Shown piece by piece: positions 9,643-21,030 of a DNA stretch of 64,000 nucleotides; positions within the stretch are counted from its first letter, which is position 1; every line of letters begins with the position of its first letter. The position numbers and the translations under genes were made by a program. The stretch is from Portulaca oleracea. Taxonomy: Eukaryota; Streptophyta; Magnoliopsida; Caryophyllales; Portulacaceae. Below the pieces are notes generated by a model. It did no database searches, was not told where the DNA came from, and saw only the letters and a program-made list of their open reading frames with translations. The stretch lies in NCBI GenBank assembly GCA_029582165.1, contig CM055876.1:24218317-24282316 (forward strand). Reading direction: 5' to 3'.

Positions 9643-10436
9643 ATATTTGGCATCGTGGTTCGGTTGTGAGTCGGGTGAATAAAGACAAGGTAATAATGGC
9701 GATCAAAGGTTCAAAATACACGTGCCTTCACTATTTGGGTCATAACTCCTTCAATATAACTCTGATGGGTCTCAAATTTTAGGAGCTCAAAGTACACATC
9801 GAGAGCTTTCCAACGATATCTTACGGGCATAAAACTGAATTCAGATGAAGAAGTTATGCGCGTTTGAAGTCGGTAGGGAAAAGTTGCTCAGAAGACCGTC
9901 ACGCCCGAGTCAGATGGTGACTCGCCCGTGGCAGCTCTCTGTCGCGCCCGCGACACCCTGATCGCACCCGTGACTCCAGTTGGCCAGTGATGGATGGTGG
10001 CGACAGTGGGCTGTCACGCCCGTGACTATCTTCAACTCGCCCGAGTCACCCCCCTGCGACGCGCGTGTTATTTCGTTATTTTTGTTCTGTTTTAACCTAA
10101 TTTCCTATTTAGTATAAATACTCTGTTTAGGAGTATTTTCTGCAGTTTTTTGCTGATTAAGAATATGCTTATGCATTGGTGTTAGGGTTTCGCTAAGTTT
10201 TTTCCCAAAATCTTGTGGTTAACTATCCATTTGTGGATTGTGGTGTTTGCAAGTCTTTCCTTGTGATTATTTAGTGGATTACCTTGGATAATCATTGTGG
10301 ATTGCTAGTCCTAGAGTTGTGGAATACTTAGCTCAAGGTCATATCCTTTCCTTTATTATTCAAGTATTGTTCGATTGATGAATCAAGGATACAACTCAAG
10401 CTAAAGTCATCAACACTCCTACAGCGCCACGCTCCA
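9288..10436 (+). repeat. 3' LTR of the non-autonomous element
   Basis: 1149 bp, TGGACC...GCTCCA, preceded by a purine tract. It carries the open coding end of the upstream frame (to 9642), the palindrome array at 9893-10055, and TATAAAT at 10113-10119. It differs from the 5' LTR by a few percent plus the 408-bp segment. Confidence 0.9.
9893..10055. promoter_or_regulatory. Second copy of the CG-CC-CG palindrome array
   Basis: Perfect short inverted repeats with a CC centre are GTCGCG-CC-CGCGAC (9941-9954), GTCACG-CC-CGTGAC (10013-10026) and ACTCG-CC-CGAGT (10035-10046). The arms differ from one palindrome to the next while the CG-CC-CG centre is kept. The TATA box lies about 60 bp downstream. 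Confidence 0.6.
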
Positions 10437-10441
10437 CTTTT

Positions 10442-11169
10442 TCACCTACTTCTTACAATGCAGGTAATATTGATTTAAGTTTATGTGGGATAGCTCTGGG
10501 AAAAGGGAAATAGGTGGTGGGAGACACTCCACATCATCCAATTGTAATCCCCTTAGCAGATGAAGGGGGTTCCACCAAGGAAAAATATTGGAGCTCTTAG
10601 GATAGGTCTATAAATATTGGAGGAGGGGAGATAAATCTAGAATTCTCTCAAACTAACACTTGTAGTCCAAACCATCCATGAAAAACCTCTGCCTCAAATG
10701 TGCCCATCAGGATCACAGAAGAAAGCGAGTCAAGCTGATATGGAGGTCACTCTGGAAAAATTGAGGATGGAAACAACAGAGGAAGGCCAATGTAGTTTAT
10801 AACTGTACCTCAAAATTTTCACTTCAGCATATGGAAGTTGACAAGCAAAACATGGAATTAGGTCAGAACAAAAAAGATCCTATCAAGGAACAAGCTGAGA
10901 AGGAGAGAGGGGATGAGGGATCTCAAAACAGTTGCAACTCAAAGAGGGCGAGGAAGAAGAGGAAAAGGTCAACCAATGTCGACATCCCAACCACTAAAGG
11001 AGAAGCCATTAAAGGCTTCAAACAGTTAAAGCGGAAAACGATGTCTCTACTAGAGTTGGGATTTGTGTTGGGAGGAGGGGCTCAAGAGGAAGAAGTTTAT
11101 TTATCTCTGCCTAAGAGATTCAAGCAAGCCGAGATGGAGAGATGGTGGGTGTCGAATGCACCATACTAG
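10442..11169 (+). pseudogene. LINE A ORF1, C-terminal part
   Basis: Resumes after the nested element. The clearest open stretch is 10831-11169, with a Lys/Arg-rich block (KRARKKRKRS, about 10957-10987), as is common at the basic C-terminus of plant L1 ORF1. A weak Cys/His remnant (LCLKCAHQDHRRKR type) lies near 10690. Frames are broken between 10442 and 10830. Assignment rests on its position just before the ORF2 endonuclease start. Confidence 0.55.
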
Positions 11170-11291
11170 AAGAACTCTGTGTAAACTCAGAAGGAAAGGA
11201 AACTCCGGGACAATTTCTACTTCAAGGGGAACTGCTACCAAAGGAGAATTGAGGCTAAAGGGGCCGGTCGGAAAAGGGCTCCACATCATAA

Positions 11292-12070
11292 ATGAAAGCC
11301 TGTGTGTGGAACTGTAGAGGGTTGGGTGAAGGTGAGACCTCTGTAGTTCCCTATTTGAAGTGGATACTCCGCAAGTATTCCCCTGATCTTTTTTGTTTAT
11401 TTGAATGCAAAACCTCGGTGGTGGTTGCAAAAAAGAACTTGTTATCTTTACCTCTGAATGCTCTGGGTGGGAGTAGTGTTATAGGGCATAATTGGGGGGG
11501 GGGGGAGGGAGGGGAGGGGGTTAGTGTTAGCCTGTAAGAAGAGCATTTGTGTGGAAGTGGTGTATGTCAGTCCCAATGTAGCAATCAGTGTTGTGAATGA
11601 AAATGGGGGAAGTATTAAGTGCTACTGCTTTGTGTATGGCCACCCAGAAACACATAAAGATATCAAGTGTGGAATGAAATCAAGCAACAAATACAGACAA
11701 TAAGAGAATCCCTCTTTATAATGGGGGACTTTAATCAACTTGAATTCCAATGTCAAAAGCAAGGGGTAGAGAAGAAATACAAGGGAGGATACTATTCCAG
11801 GAATGGAGACAAAGGATGGCTTTAATTGACATCCTAACTGTTGGGACATACTTCACATGGACAAACAACATAGAAGGTGACCAAGCAATTTGGGAAGTGT
11901 TGGACAGAGCATATTTTAACCAACCGGCCATGGATAGGTATGCAAACATGTTCATACATAATCTCCCTATTGTATTTTCGGACCACAATCCTATTATTCT
12001 GTCAGAGGAAGAGTGGTGTCAATTGGAGAAGAAATAAAGGTTACAGGGTGGAGTCTTGGGCGCTCTGAGC
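11292..12070 (+). pseudogene. LINE A ORF2 endonuclease domain (APE type)
   Basis: ORF2 starts with MKACVWNCRGLGEGET at 11292, the classic WN-RGLG start of plant L1 endonucleases that nick target DNA. It includes ECKTS near 11405, MGDFNQ at 11721-11738 (catalytic Asp/Asn motif), FTWTN near 11850, and SDHNPI near 11978 (the terminal catalytic SDH). A G-run at about 11493-11507 and several frame changes break it. The frame at 11750-12037 covers FTWTN to SDHNP intact. Confidence 0.85.
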
Positions 12071-12810
12071 ACCAAAACTCCAAGCCCTTCTGGTAAAGGT
12101 GTGGAGACGAGGGGATAGAAGATTGAATAGTGTATTTGATGTGGTCGAAAGCCTAGGCATGCTGAGAGAAAGTTGCAAAAGATGGAGCTTGGACTGGAAG
12201 AAGACACAGTTTAGAGACATATAAGAGGCCTTGGAAGAGCTGGGAAAGCAACAAGATGAGCTGGCAAATGTAGGATGGATCAATTATGCATTCAAGTATA
12301 TTGTCAGCAAAAATCAAGAAGTGAAGAAGTCTGACAGACAAATACTGAAGGCAGAGTACAAAAATCAAAAGGGAGCAAGAGGGTGATAAAGTAACAAGAT
12401 TCTTTTTCAGGCACTTCAAGAACAGACGAGCACGTGTAAGAATTAACTACCTGAAGATAGAGAGAGGCGAGCGATGTGAAACTGAGAAGGGAATGATGAA
12501 TGAGGCTGGAAGATATTTTCAGAAATTGTTCAATGAACAATTCCAACCAACTTTATGCAGAAACAAAGCAAAACTCAAGTTATTCTCCAACTACGGAAAA
12601 AAGCTACAAGATAGAGACATTATGAGCCTTTTCAGCCCTTTCACAACAGAAGAGGTATCCAAGGCAGTGTTCCAGTTGGGAGCTAATAAAGCACCTGGAG
12701 CAGAGGGACTGCCAGCAGAGTTCTACCAAAAGTTGTGGCCTGTAATTGGAGAGGAAGTTTCTGGTCCAGTACTTCAAATGCTAAACTCAAGGCGACTCCT
12801 CAAGGAGATT
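12071..12810 (+). pseudogene. LINE A ORF2, reverse transcriptase N-terminal part
   Basis: The frame at 12493-12810 contains NKAPGAEGLPAEFYQKLW, the conserved KAPGPDG-type block at the start of L1 reverse transcriptase. The upstream segment 12071-12490 is the less conserved linker with stops. It ends at 12810, where the target duplication and Copia B begin. Reading resumes after 18299. Confidence 0.85.
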
Positions 12811-12815
12811 AATCT

Positions 12816-13308
12816 TGTTGAAAAAAGGGGTAGAAATTGGATGGGAAACTTAGATGATCAAGAGAATCGTAGGCGTACCCACTCTCCTTAGACTTATATA
12901 CTGACTGTATATAGTCGCAAGATAAAACTCTTTCCTTATAGGAGGAGACTTAAACAAACTCTCAATCATTGCCTAAGATGTGTTGCAGTCACATCCTAGA
13001 AAGGGGGTGTATGGAAGAAATGAAGTAAATGTAAAGAGGAGGAAGAACACCCCTATTTATAGTGCAAGGATTCACTCTTGGATAGGGTAGAAATGACTTG
13101 TAGATAGGATGAGGATGTAGGATTTGTATGGATAAGATAGTTAGGATAATTAACCATCCCTAACTACCCTTATAAACACAAAAAAAATATGTGCTTAAAT
13201 GAATTTGAGCATGTGAAAAACAAGTCAAAAATTGTCTTGTATTCTTAAACTTAATCTTCACACTTATTGCTCACCAATAATACACATACACTTGAAAAAA
13301 TATCAACA
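12816..13308 (-). repeat. Copia B 3' LTR
   Basis: 493 bp. On the minus strand it follows a purine-rich tract (GGCGGAGGAT). Confidence 0.93.
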
Positions 13309-15860
13309 ATCCTCCGCCATTTCGAGTGTATAGAATTCTTAACTCATATTCCAACACCTCCGCCAACAAAACACATTAAATCACACACCTCAAAACACAC
13401 AAGAGAGTAAGGGTTAGTCATGTATCTTAGATAGTTTCTTGCGAATTGAACTTCTAAGTAGTGAACATAATTACAAATATCTCAATGTGATAGTTGACAA
13501 AGCATTGAAATTCACATCCTTGTTAAACATTTGGATACATCACACCGACATGACTTAGCCAAATCAAGAAACCTCAAACTTATGACACTATTAAACGTCG
13601 TGTGTCCCATATCCTCTTGTGAGCAAATCAAAGCCAAGCCCAATAGCTCCTTGAAGCGGCTACACTTCTTTCCCAGATAGGTAGACTGAAACTTATATGC
13701 TCCTGTAATCAAGCACCCATCCTTAATCAATCTATTAAGAGTAAACACTCATCCTCTTATCATTACAAAACTTATGCACAACACTTACCCTTGGGATGGT
13801 TTTGAAACTTGTGCTAACACAAACACTATGCAATAGAGTCACCCTCCTAGGGCTTGACATCAAGTCAAGTATCAAAAGTGGCACTACTACTAGTATTTGT
13901 CAAGATAGAGCTTATACCCCTTGATGATTTAATCACCAAGTCCTTGGGCAATCCCTTAGTTAAGGAACACCAAGGTTCTCACTTGAAGGCACATATCCGA
14001 TAGCCACTACCCCATCCTTGATGAGTTGATGTGTGTATGCATGTCTAAGTCCAATATGCCTTGACTTGCCATTGTAGACATGACTATACACCTTAGCTAG
14101 GGTAGATTTACTATCACAATATATGGAGATTGGTGACGTAGGCTTAAGCCAAATTGGCAATTCCAACATCAAATTCCGAAGCAGCGACCAAGGCCACTAA
14201 CTCAGATGCCATAGTGGAATTTGAAATGCAACTTTGTTTCTTGGAAGCCCAAGAAACAATTGCACCACCAAGCATGAAAAGCCAACCCGTAGTTGAGGAA
14301 TAGTCCTCCTTATCACTAGCCCAACTTGCATCCGAGTATCCCTCTAAAATCGAGGGTTTTCCTTTATAATATAGGGCATGGTTAGGGGTTTTCTTAAGGT
14401 AATTTAACATCCTCCTTATTACATGCCAATGGTACTTACTAGGATTACTAGTGTACCTACTTAATTTTCTTATTGCATAAGCAATATTCGGCCTTGTGCT
14501 TGTCATGGCATACACCAAGTTACCAATAACTTTGGCATACTCTTCTTGACAAATAGCTCTTCTTTCATTCTTGACCAAATGAAATCTTGCATCGAAAGGT
14601 GTTGAAACTAGAGTGAGTTGCTTACATTTGAACTTCACCAACACCTTTCGATATAATGGGATTGTGAAAGGCTAATACCATCATTATTTCTAATGATCTT
14701 AATGCCTAATATCACATCTACCTCACCCATGCCTTTCATGAAAAACTAGGATGAGAGAAAACTCTTGGTTTTCTCAACTTGTTCCACGTCAGTACCAAAA
14801 TCAACATGTCATCCACATACAAGCAAATAATGACTCTTTTTCCATTCTCAAACTTATAGTACACACACTTATCAGATTCATTAATTGCAAAGCCAAAAGA
14901 AAGCACAACCTTATCAAACTTTTGATGCCATTGTTTAGGAACTTGTTTTAAACCATATAAACACCTAACTTGTTTGCATACTTTCTTTACTAGTCCCTTA
15001 GCCACAAATCCTTCAGGTTGCCTCATGTACACCTCTTCCTCTAATTCACCATTTAGAAAAGTCATCTTAACATCCATTTGGTGAATTTCAAGCTTAAAAA
15101 TAGTGGCTAACGCTATTAGAACTCTTATAGTCGTTATTCGTGCCACTGGTGCATAGCTGTCAAAGTAGTCTATACCATGTCTTTGTGTAAAGCCCCTTAC
15201 AACTAGTCGGGCTTTATACCTTTCTATGGTACCATCTACTTTCCTTTTCCTCTTTAAAATTCACTTAGAAGCGATAAGCTTACTACCGGGTGGAGGATCC
15301 ACAAGGATCCAAGTATTGTTCTCTAGAATTGCTTCTTGTATAGTCTCCTTCCAAAAGGGAGCATCTTGTGATCCCATTGCCTTACTAAAAGTCTTAGGAT
15401 CACAACCAATGTTATGTATGAAGGGATTTGATTGCAAATCTCATCCCTTGTTCCCTCTACCAAGTAGAGATAGAAATTATCCCCAAATGATTTCTCTTTT
15501 CTAAGTCTCGTACTTCTTCTAGGTCCATCATTTTCATGATATTCACTAGATACTTGTTCATTTGGAACCATGTCACAAATGACATCTTTGGGTCTTGGTA
15601 TTGAATGGAATCTTTGCTCATCAAATAAGGCATCAATGGATACTACAACGGTGTTCACCATTACATACTCATTAGATTCAATACCCTTTTCACCCAACTT
15701 TCTCTTCTTAGGTTTGGGCACTTTAACAATTGCCCTACACACCCAAACCCTTAAATGACTTAAGTTTGGTTTGTGTTTGTTCCAAATCTCATAGGGAGTA
15801 ATAGAATTATCCTTAGTAGGTATTCTATTCAAGATGTAGCATGCGGTAAGCATGGCTTCA
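13309..15860 (-). pseudogene. Copia B reverse transcriptase and RNase H remnant
   Basis: On the minus strand 15853-15323 carries the integrase C-terminal region and linker (ILNRIPTKDNSITPYEIWNK). Reverse transcriptase is readable at 15146-14736 (LEIHQMDVKMTFLNGELEEE, then YVDD at 14808-14819), followed by a frameshift. RNase H lies at 14644-14144 (GYSDASWASDKEDYSSTTGW) and 14172-13960 (CDSKSTLAK, HIGLRHAY). About 650 bp of decayed sequence with an A/G-rich end separates this from the 3' LTR. Confidence 0.85.
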
Positions 15861-16680
15861 CCCCAAAATCCCTAACTTAATCCAGAGTTAGATAGCATAG
15901 TATTAACAATTTCTTTAAGAGTTCGATTTTTCCTTTCGGCCACCCCATTTTGTTGAGGACTATAGGGGGCTGTCACTTGATGAACAATACTAGCTTCTTG
16001 AAAGTATTTAGGCTCATAATACTCCCCACCCCTACCCGATCTAAGGATTTTAATAAAGGATTCACAATGTAATTTACTTTTGGCCTTAAATGATTTAAAT
16101 TTATCAAGTGCTTCATCTTTAGTTCTTAATAGATAGACTTGGCAATATCTTGAATGATCATCTATAAAAGTGATGTAGTACTTCTTACCACCAATTGTAG
16201 GATTAGTGTGAAAATCACCTAAGTCACTATGAATAAGATCTTCCCTCTTAATGCATGGAAAAGATGCTTTAGTGATTTTGGTTATCATGCATGTCTTACA
16301 CTTCTTTATATTATCATCTACTAGTGGAATTAAACCAAGTCTAGACATGACTTACATTTTCCTAAAATTCACATGACCAAGACGATAATGCCATAAAGAA
16401 GAACGGGAAGAAGGTTGCACATACATATAATCGGAAATCACTTCATTAACATTAGCAATATCAATAGAGTCATTACACACAACACTAAGCTTAAACATGG
16501 TCCCACTGACATAGCCCTTACCCACGAAAATATCACCCTTAGAAAGTACATAATTATCTCCATTATACACTTGGAGAAACCCATACCTACTTAACAAGAA
16601 CCCGGAAACTAGATTCTTACTACTTCCAAGGCAAAATAAACATCCTTAAGAATAAGTGTTTTGTCGGAAGTGAACTTGAG
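15861..16680 (-). pseudogene. Copia B integrase remnant
   Basis: GAG-pre-integrase motif SLWHYRLGHVNFRKM (about 16400-16355) is followed after a stop by the integrase core at 16348-15872 with HSDLGDF, FIDDHSRYC, a damaged LRSGRGGEY (normally LRSDNGGEY, so a catalytic Asp is lost), and PQQNGVAERKNR. Confidence 0.87.
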
Positions 16681-17729
16681 ATCAATTTGGCCAACGCCTT
16701 TCACCGGAATCAGGGCATTGTTTCCCATTTAGAGACTCCTTCCCTCCTCGGCCAGAGTGAAACTTGTGAAGAAGGAGTGGTTGTTGCATACGTGCCCAAC
16801 GACACCCGAATCAACAAACCAAGCATAGTCCTCACGTACTATGTTGATTTGTTCCTTGATCATAGCAACGAACTCACTTGGTGCTTTCTCCTTGCCCTTG
16901 TCATTTTTATCGAGTATGGCATGTTTCTTTTTCCAAACATGGCAATCTCGTTTCTTATGTGTGGAACTACCACACTCCCAACATAAGGGTTTCTTCTTGT
17001 TGTTGGCCACCTCTTGCTTTTGTTGTTCTGGTTGTTGTCATTAGGCCTTTTCCTCTTGCCCTTTTGACCATGGCTAGAACCACCATCTTGTACAACATGA
17101 ACCTTAGAGGCATCCTTAGGATCACCCTCTAAACATAACTCTTCCTCGATACGAAGATGGTTAGCAAGTTCCTCAATAGTCATTGCCTCTTTCTTGTATT
17201 TAAGGATTTTCTTAGCTAGTGTCTTTCCAAGAGGGGGTAACTTATCAACCAAAGCAGAAACTATAATAGACTCATCCATGTTCAGATTATGTTGTTTAAA
17301 ATTGCTTAAAATACGTTGGACTTCATGAAGTTGGTCTAAAACAGAACGACCTTCAATCATGCAATAATTCATGCATTGACTAACCAAGAAATTCTTACTT
17401 GATTTGTCCTCCGACATGTATTTGTTTTTCAATGCCTCCTAAAGATATTTAGCGGTCTCCATGTTTTAATAAACATCAAACAGGGTGTCCTCCATGCCAT
17501 TGAGAATGTACCCACGACATATGCAATCATCATTCTCGAATTTCTGGCGTCTTCTCATCTCTGCCAAAGTCTCATCATCAGACTCCTCGGGATATGGTGA
17601 GGTTAGCACATGAACCACCTTCAACGTGGTTAATATGAAGTGCATCTTCTTTTTCCATCGACGGAAATTCACACCGTCAAACTTGTCAAGTTTTTGGAAA
17701 CCAGATGTCAAATCCTTGCATGATTCCAT
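16681..17729 (-). pseudogene. Copia B gag and protease remnant
   Basis: The start is the ATG at 17729 (MESCKDLTSGFQKLDKFDGV), matching UBN2-type Copia gag. A stop at about 17466 splits it, and 17432-16860 continues the capsid region (DQLHEVQRILSNFK). A frameshift precedes the knuckle CWECGSSTHKKRDC (about 16976-16935) and protease motif WFVDSG (about 16834). Confidence 0.87.
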
Positions 17730-17734
17730 CTTTA

Positions 17735-17736
<2 letters not shown>

Positions 17737-17797
<61 letters not shown>
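17737..17797. repeat. (AT)n microsatellite in the Copia B leader
   Basis: About 61 bp of pure AT dinucleotides between the 5' LTR (ends at 17808) and the gag start codon (17729). It occupies the leader next to where a primer-binding site should lie. Confidence 0.95.
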
Positions 17798-17799
<2 letters not shown>

Positions 17800-17807
17800 T
17801 CTAAGAT

Positions 17808-18299
17808 TGTTGAAAAAAGGGGTAGAAATTGGATGGAAAACTTAGATAATCAAGAGAGTCATAGGCATACCCACTCTCCTTAGACTTATATACCGACCTT
17901 ATATAGTTGCAGGATAAAACTCTTGCCTTATATGCGGAGACTTAAACAAACTCTCAATCCTTGCATAAGATGTGTTGCAGTTACAGCCTAGAAAGGGGGT
18001 GTATGGAGGGAATGAAGTAAATATAAAGGGGATGAAGAACACCCCTATTTATAGTGCAAGGGTGCACTCTTGGATAGGATAAAGATGACTTGTAGATAGG
18101 ATGATGATGTAGGATTTGTATGGATAAGGTAGTAAGGATAATTGACCATACCTAACTACCCTTATCAACACAAAAAATATGTGCTTAAATGAACTTGAGC
18201 ATGTGAAAAACAAGACAAAAATTGTCTTGTATGCTTAAACTTAATTTTTCACACTTATTGCCCACCAATCATACACATACACTTGAAAAAACATCAACA
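17808..18299 (-). repeat. Copia B 5' LTR
   Basis: 492 bp direct copy of 12816-13308 with about 40 substitutions. AATCT target duplication at 18300-18304. Confidence 0.93.
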
Positions 18300-18304
18300 A
18301 ATCT

Positions 18305-18980
18305 TACCTACATCACCCTAATACCAAAGAAGGATGGGCCAAAAGAGATGAAGGATTATAGGCCGATAAGCCTCCGTAATGTCATCTACAAATTGGTGTC
18401 CAAATACATGGTGAATAGGTTGTGAAGCATCATCAAAGGGCTAATTGATGACTCACAAAATGCCTTTATACCAGGAAGGCTGATTGGGGATAGTTGTTTA
18501 GTGGCACATGAAATTCTAAGTGTCATTACATAGAAAAGACAGGGCAGAAAATTGGTGGCAGTAAAAGTGGATATAAACAAGGCTTACGATAGGATAAGGT
18601 GGGATTTTGTGAAGGAGGTCTTGGAGAAGCTGGCATTCCCACAACACTGGATACAATTGATTATGGATTGCATAAGCACGTTCAGAAATTCAGTCCTAGT
18701 TAATGGGAGTCCATCCCCTCCGTTCTACCCACAGGCAGGATTTAGGCAAGGTGATCCACTGTCTCCATACATTTTTATATTGTGTCTTGATGTTCTGGCT
18801 GCAAATTTGAAAGTAGAACAAACAAAGGGACAGATCAAGGGCATTAAAGTGGCCAGAGGCAGTCCTGAAGGAACACACATTTTCTTTGTTAATGATTCCA
18901 TACTAGACAGGGAGTTGTCTAGTACTAAAGAGCATTATGGATACCTTCTGTATGGCATCAGAGGAAGTTATTAACACTGC
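18305..18980 (+). pseudogene. LINE A reverse transcriptase core
   Basis: Continues the frame interrupted at 12810. Conserved blocks are [43 protein letters not shown] (first catalytic Asp), GFRQGDPLSPYIFILCLD, and the catalytic loop, here FVND (18885-18896) instead of the L1 FADD. Loss of the first Asp of the pair would abolish polymerase activity. There are stops at about 18423 and 18532. Confidence 0.9.
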
Positions 18981-20660
18981 CAAATCACAGGTTATGGTAT
19001 CTCTGAATGTCTCAATGGAGGAGAAAGAGGGATCAAAAACCATCTTTAGCTATCACATGGAGGAACAGTTCAATAAATATTTGGGTATTCCACCTACCCT
19101 AGGAAGATCCAAAACAACACAGTTGGGTTTTCTTGTGGATAATACTGCAACCAGACTAAGCAATTGGAAAGCAGCATTACTCTCTCTGGTAGGGAGGTCA
19201 GTTTTGATCAATTCGGTGCTGAGTGCTTTAAATCAGCATGTGTTTTCTGTTTTCAAGATATCGAAGACAATGACCCAGAAGATTGACTTAATCATCATAG
19301 ATTTTTTCTGGGAGACAAGTCCGGGCAACAAAGGTACACATTGGGCAGAAAAGGAGAAACTTTTTACACCAAAAGGTATGGGAGGCCTGGAATTCGTAAA
19401 GCAAAATCGATGAATGAAGCTATGTTGGCAAAACAAGCGTGGCGAGTTCATAATAATCCAAATTCCTCTGCGATAGAAAGAGTGAAGAAAGGGATCAGGA
19501 TTAGAATTGGAAGTGGAAGTGGAAGTGGAAGTGGAAGACAAACGAAAATTCTGGATCACAAGTGGATCAAGACAGAGGAGATTCAGCTGAAGGAAGGGAT
19601 TAACAAGCAAGATTGGAAGGGTAAAAAGGTAGGAGAGCTTCTACAAGGAGAACCAAGAGAATGGAATGTGCCCATGATTCAGAATCTTTTTTTTTTTTTG
19701 AGAAAACAATGAAAGCAATATCGGTGTATCTAGTAAGGGATGCGGATGAAGAGGGCCCTTTTTTTGGGGGGTTAGCAAAAGATGGGGATTTCGGTGAAAT
19801 TAGGATATTTTCTCCTGCAGATGAATCATAGAGAGAACAAGGGAATAAGAGAACCAAATCTAGAGATCTCAAAATTCTGGAAAAAAAAAAGTATGGGCCT
19901 TAGACATTCCAGAGAAGAGGAAGATACTACTTTGGAGAGCACATCAAAATGCACTTCCTCTTTAGAGCAAAAGGAAAAAGTGGAGTGATACAACAGAGGA
20001 TAAATGTCAATTATGTGGCCAAGAAAGGGAGACAGTGGAACACCTCTTTAGGGATTGTGATTGGACCTGCACATTTGGCAAGCATCAGTGTTGGGAATGA
20101 TCAACAAGGGAAAGTTGAACCTTAAATTTAATGTATGGTCTAGGAACTGGATCAACATGCTTTTGAACAGAGCCGAATGGGGAGGAACTGGTAAAGGATT
20201 TTTTTTTTGGTGTTCTATGGTTCCTTTGGATTGCCCGAAATAGTAGAATGATAGAAAAGAAGCCTATACAACCATTGGAAATAATGAAATGGTATCAGAA
20301 GGCAAGGATGCCTGCAGGGATGATGAAATGGCCAAAGAAAATTGACAGATGCGATGGGAATAAACGGGAACAAAGTATTGAAAGGAGGCATAATGAATTC
20401 CAGTGGCAAGAGAATGATTTTTGGGAAGAGATAGTGGAATTCTAGTGTGATGGATATGGGATCAAGCAACATTGAAGGGTGGTTTAGGGTGGGTTGCAAA
20501 GAAGCAAGGCAGCAAAATTGTAGAGTACAAGGAAGCGGCACTGGGACTATCTTCGTTTCAATTAGAACTCCAATTTTGCTGAACTGATCAGAGCCTTCAG
20601 CACCAACACGCCAAGGGATCCGGACTACTTGCACTTACTTCTCAGTTGTAAATGCTTATT
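18937..20660 (+). pseudogene. LINE A ORF2 C-terminus with zf-RVT domain
   Basis: 18937-19413 carries the thumb/connection region (KYLGIPPTLGRSKTTQLGFL, LINSVLSALNQHVFS). A short Gly-Ser microsatellite (GGAAGT repeats) lies at 19508-19535. The zinc-binding zf-RVT motif CQLCGQERETVEHLFRDC is at about 20008-20061. After 20250 the sequence decays. Confidence 0.85.
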
Positions 20661-20830
20661 TATTTTCTTCTCTTTTATCAGTATTACCAGTGTTAAGCGT
20701 TAAAGTATTAAGGAACCAGATGCCTTGGTTGTCAAAGCCAAAAGGGGAAACCCTTCTTAACACATTAGGACTAGGTTTCTTATATTCGTTTCTGTCTACG
20801 CTACAAAAAAAAATAAAAATAAAAAACACA
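20661..20830 (+). other. LINE A 3' tail
   Basis: Non-coding sequence ending in an A-rich stretch (about 20805-20828) that I read as the LINE poly(A) tail. Confidence 0.6.
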
Positions 20831-21030
20831 AGTACTAGTGGCACGCCCTATGTCTTTGGAGGCATGCAATTATGCATTAACTTCAAAGCTCCCAGAGAGT
20901 AATTTTTCATCTAATCCAAGTTTCATTTACAATACCAGAGTAATATTAAGCTTATCCGATGTTCATTTCGGGTATTCGTTTCATCACCAATTCTACAGAT
21001 AATCCCAAAGAATAATACTTTGGCTAATCT

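Larger units (their letters stand above)
6606..10436 (+). mobile_element. Non-autonomous LTR retrotransposon with gag-like remnant (LARD/TR-GAG type)
   Basis: Both ends are TGGACC...GCTCCA, flanked by the perfect 5-bp duplication CTTTT (6601-6605 and 10437-10441). Direct LTRs lie at 6606-8138 and 9288-10436. A TGGTATCAGAGCTC primer-binding site lies two bases after the first LTR, and a purine tract (AAGAGGGGGAGTA) before the second. The internal domain is only about 1.15 kb and carries a CCHC knuckle protein but no protease, integrase, reverse transcriptase or RNase H, so an autonomous partner must have supplied these. It sits inside LINE A, which it interrupts in ORF1. The long LTRs and short internal region suggest a Gypsy-derived family, but lineage cannot be assigned without pol. 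Confidence 0.88.
12816..18299 (-). mobile_element. Copia B: degenerate Ty1/Copia element inserted in LINE A
   Basis: Two LTRs of about 492 bp with TGTTGA...TCAACA ends are flanked by the perfect duplication AATCT (12811-12815 and 18300-18304). The domain order on the minus strand is gag, CCHC knuckle, protease, integrase, reverse transcriptase, RNase H. I count about 40 substitutions between the LTRs (about 8%), making it the most diverged LTR pair in the window. Because it interrupts LINE A in the reverse transcriptase, the LINE is older still. Stops and frameshifts throughout. Confidence 0.95.
5556..20830 (+). mobile_element. LINE A: L1-type non-LTR retrotransposon, split by two nested elements
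   Basis: Three collinear + strand blocks (about 5.56-6.60, 10.44-12.81 and 18.30-20.83 kb) read as one plant L1-type LINE: ORF1 with a DUF4283-like domain, ORF2 endonuclease, reverse transcriptase, and a C-terminal zf-RVT zinc-binding domain. The tail is an A-rich stretch at about 20805-20828. The two gaps are filled exactly by LTR elements with 5-bp target duplications. Removing the second gap puts the reverse transcriptase back in one frame across the junction. The unnested length would be about 5.9 kb, normal for a full-length plant L1. I could not find the LINE's own target duplication, so the 5' end is uncertain. Many stops and frameshifts show it is dead. Confidence 0.85.

Noticed and set aside
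19508..19535. Gly-Ser repeat as a functional linker
   Set aside because: It is a GGAAGT microsatellite inside the dead LINE A ORF2.
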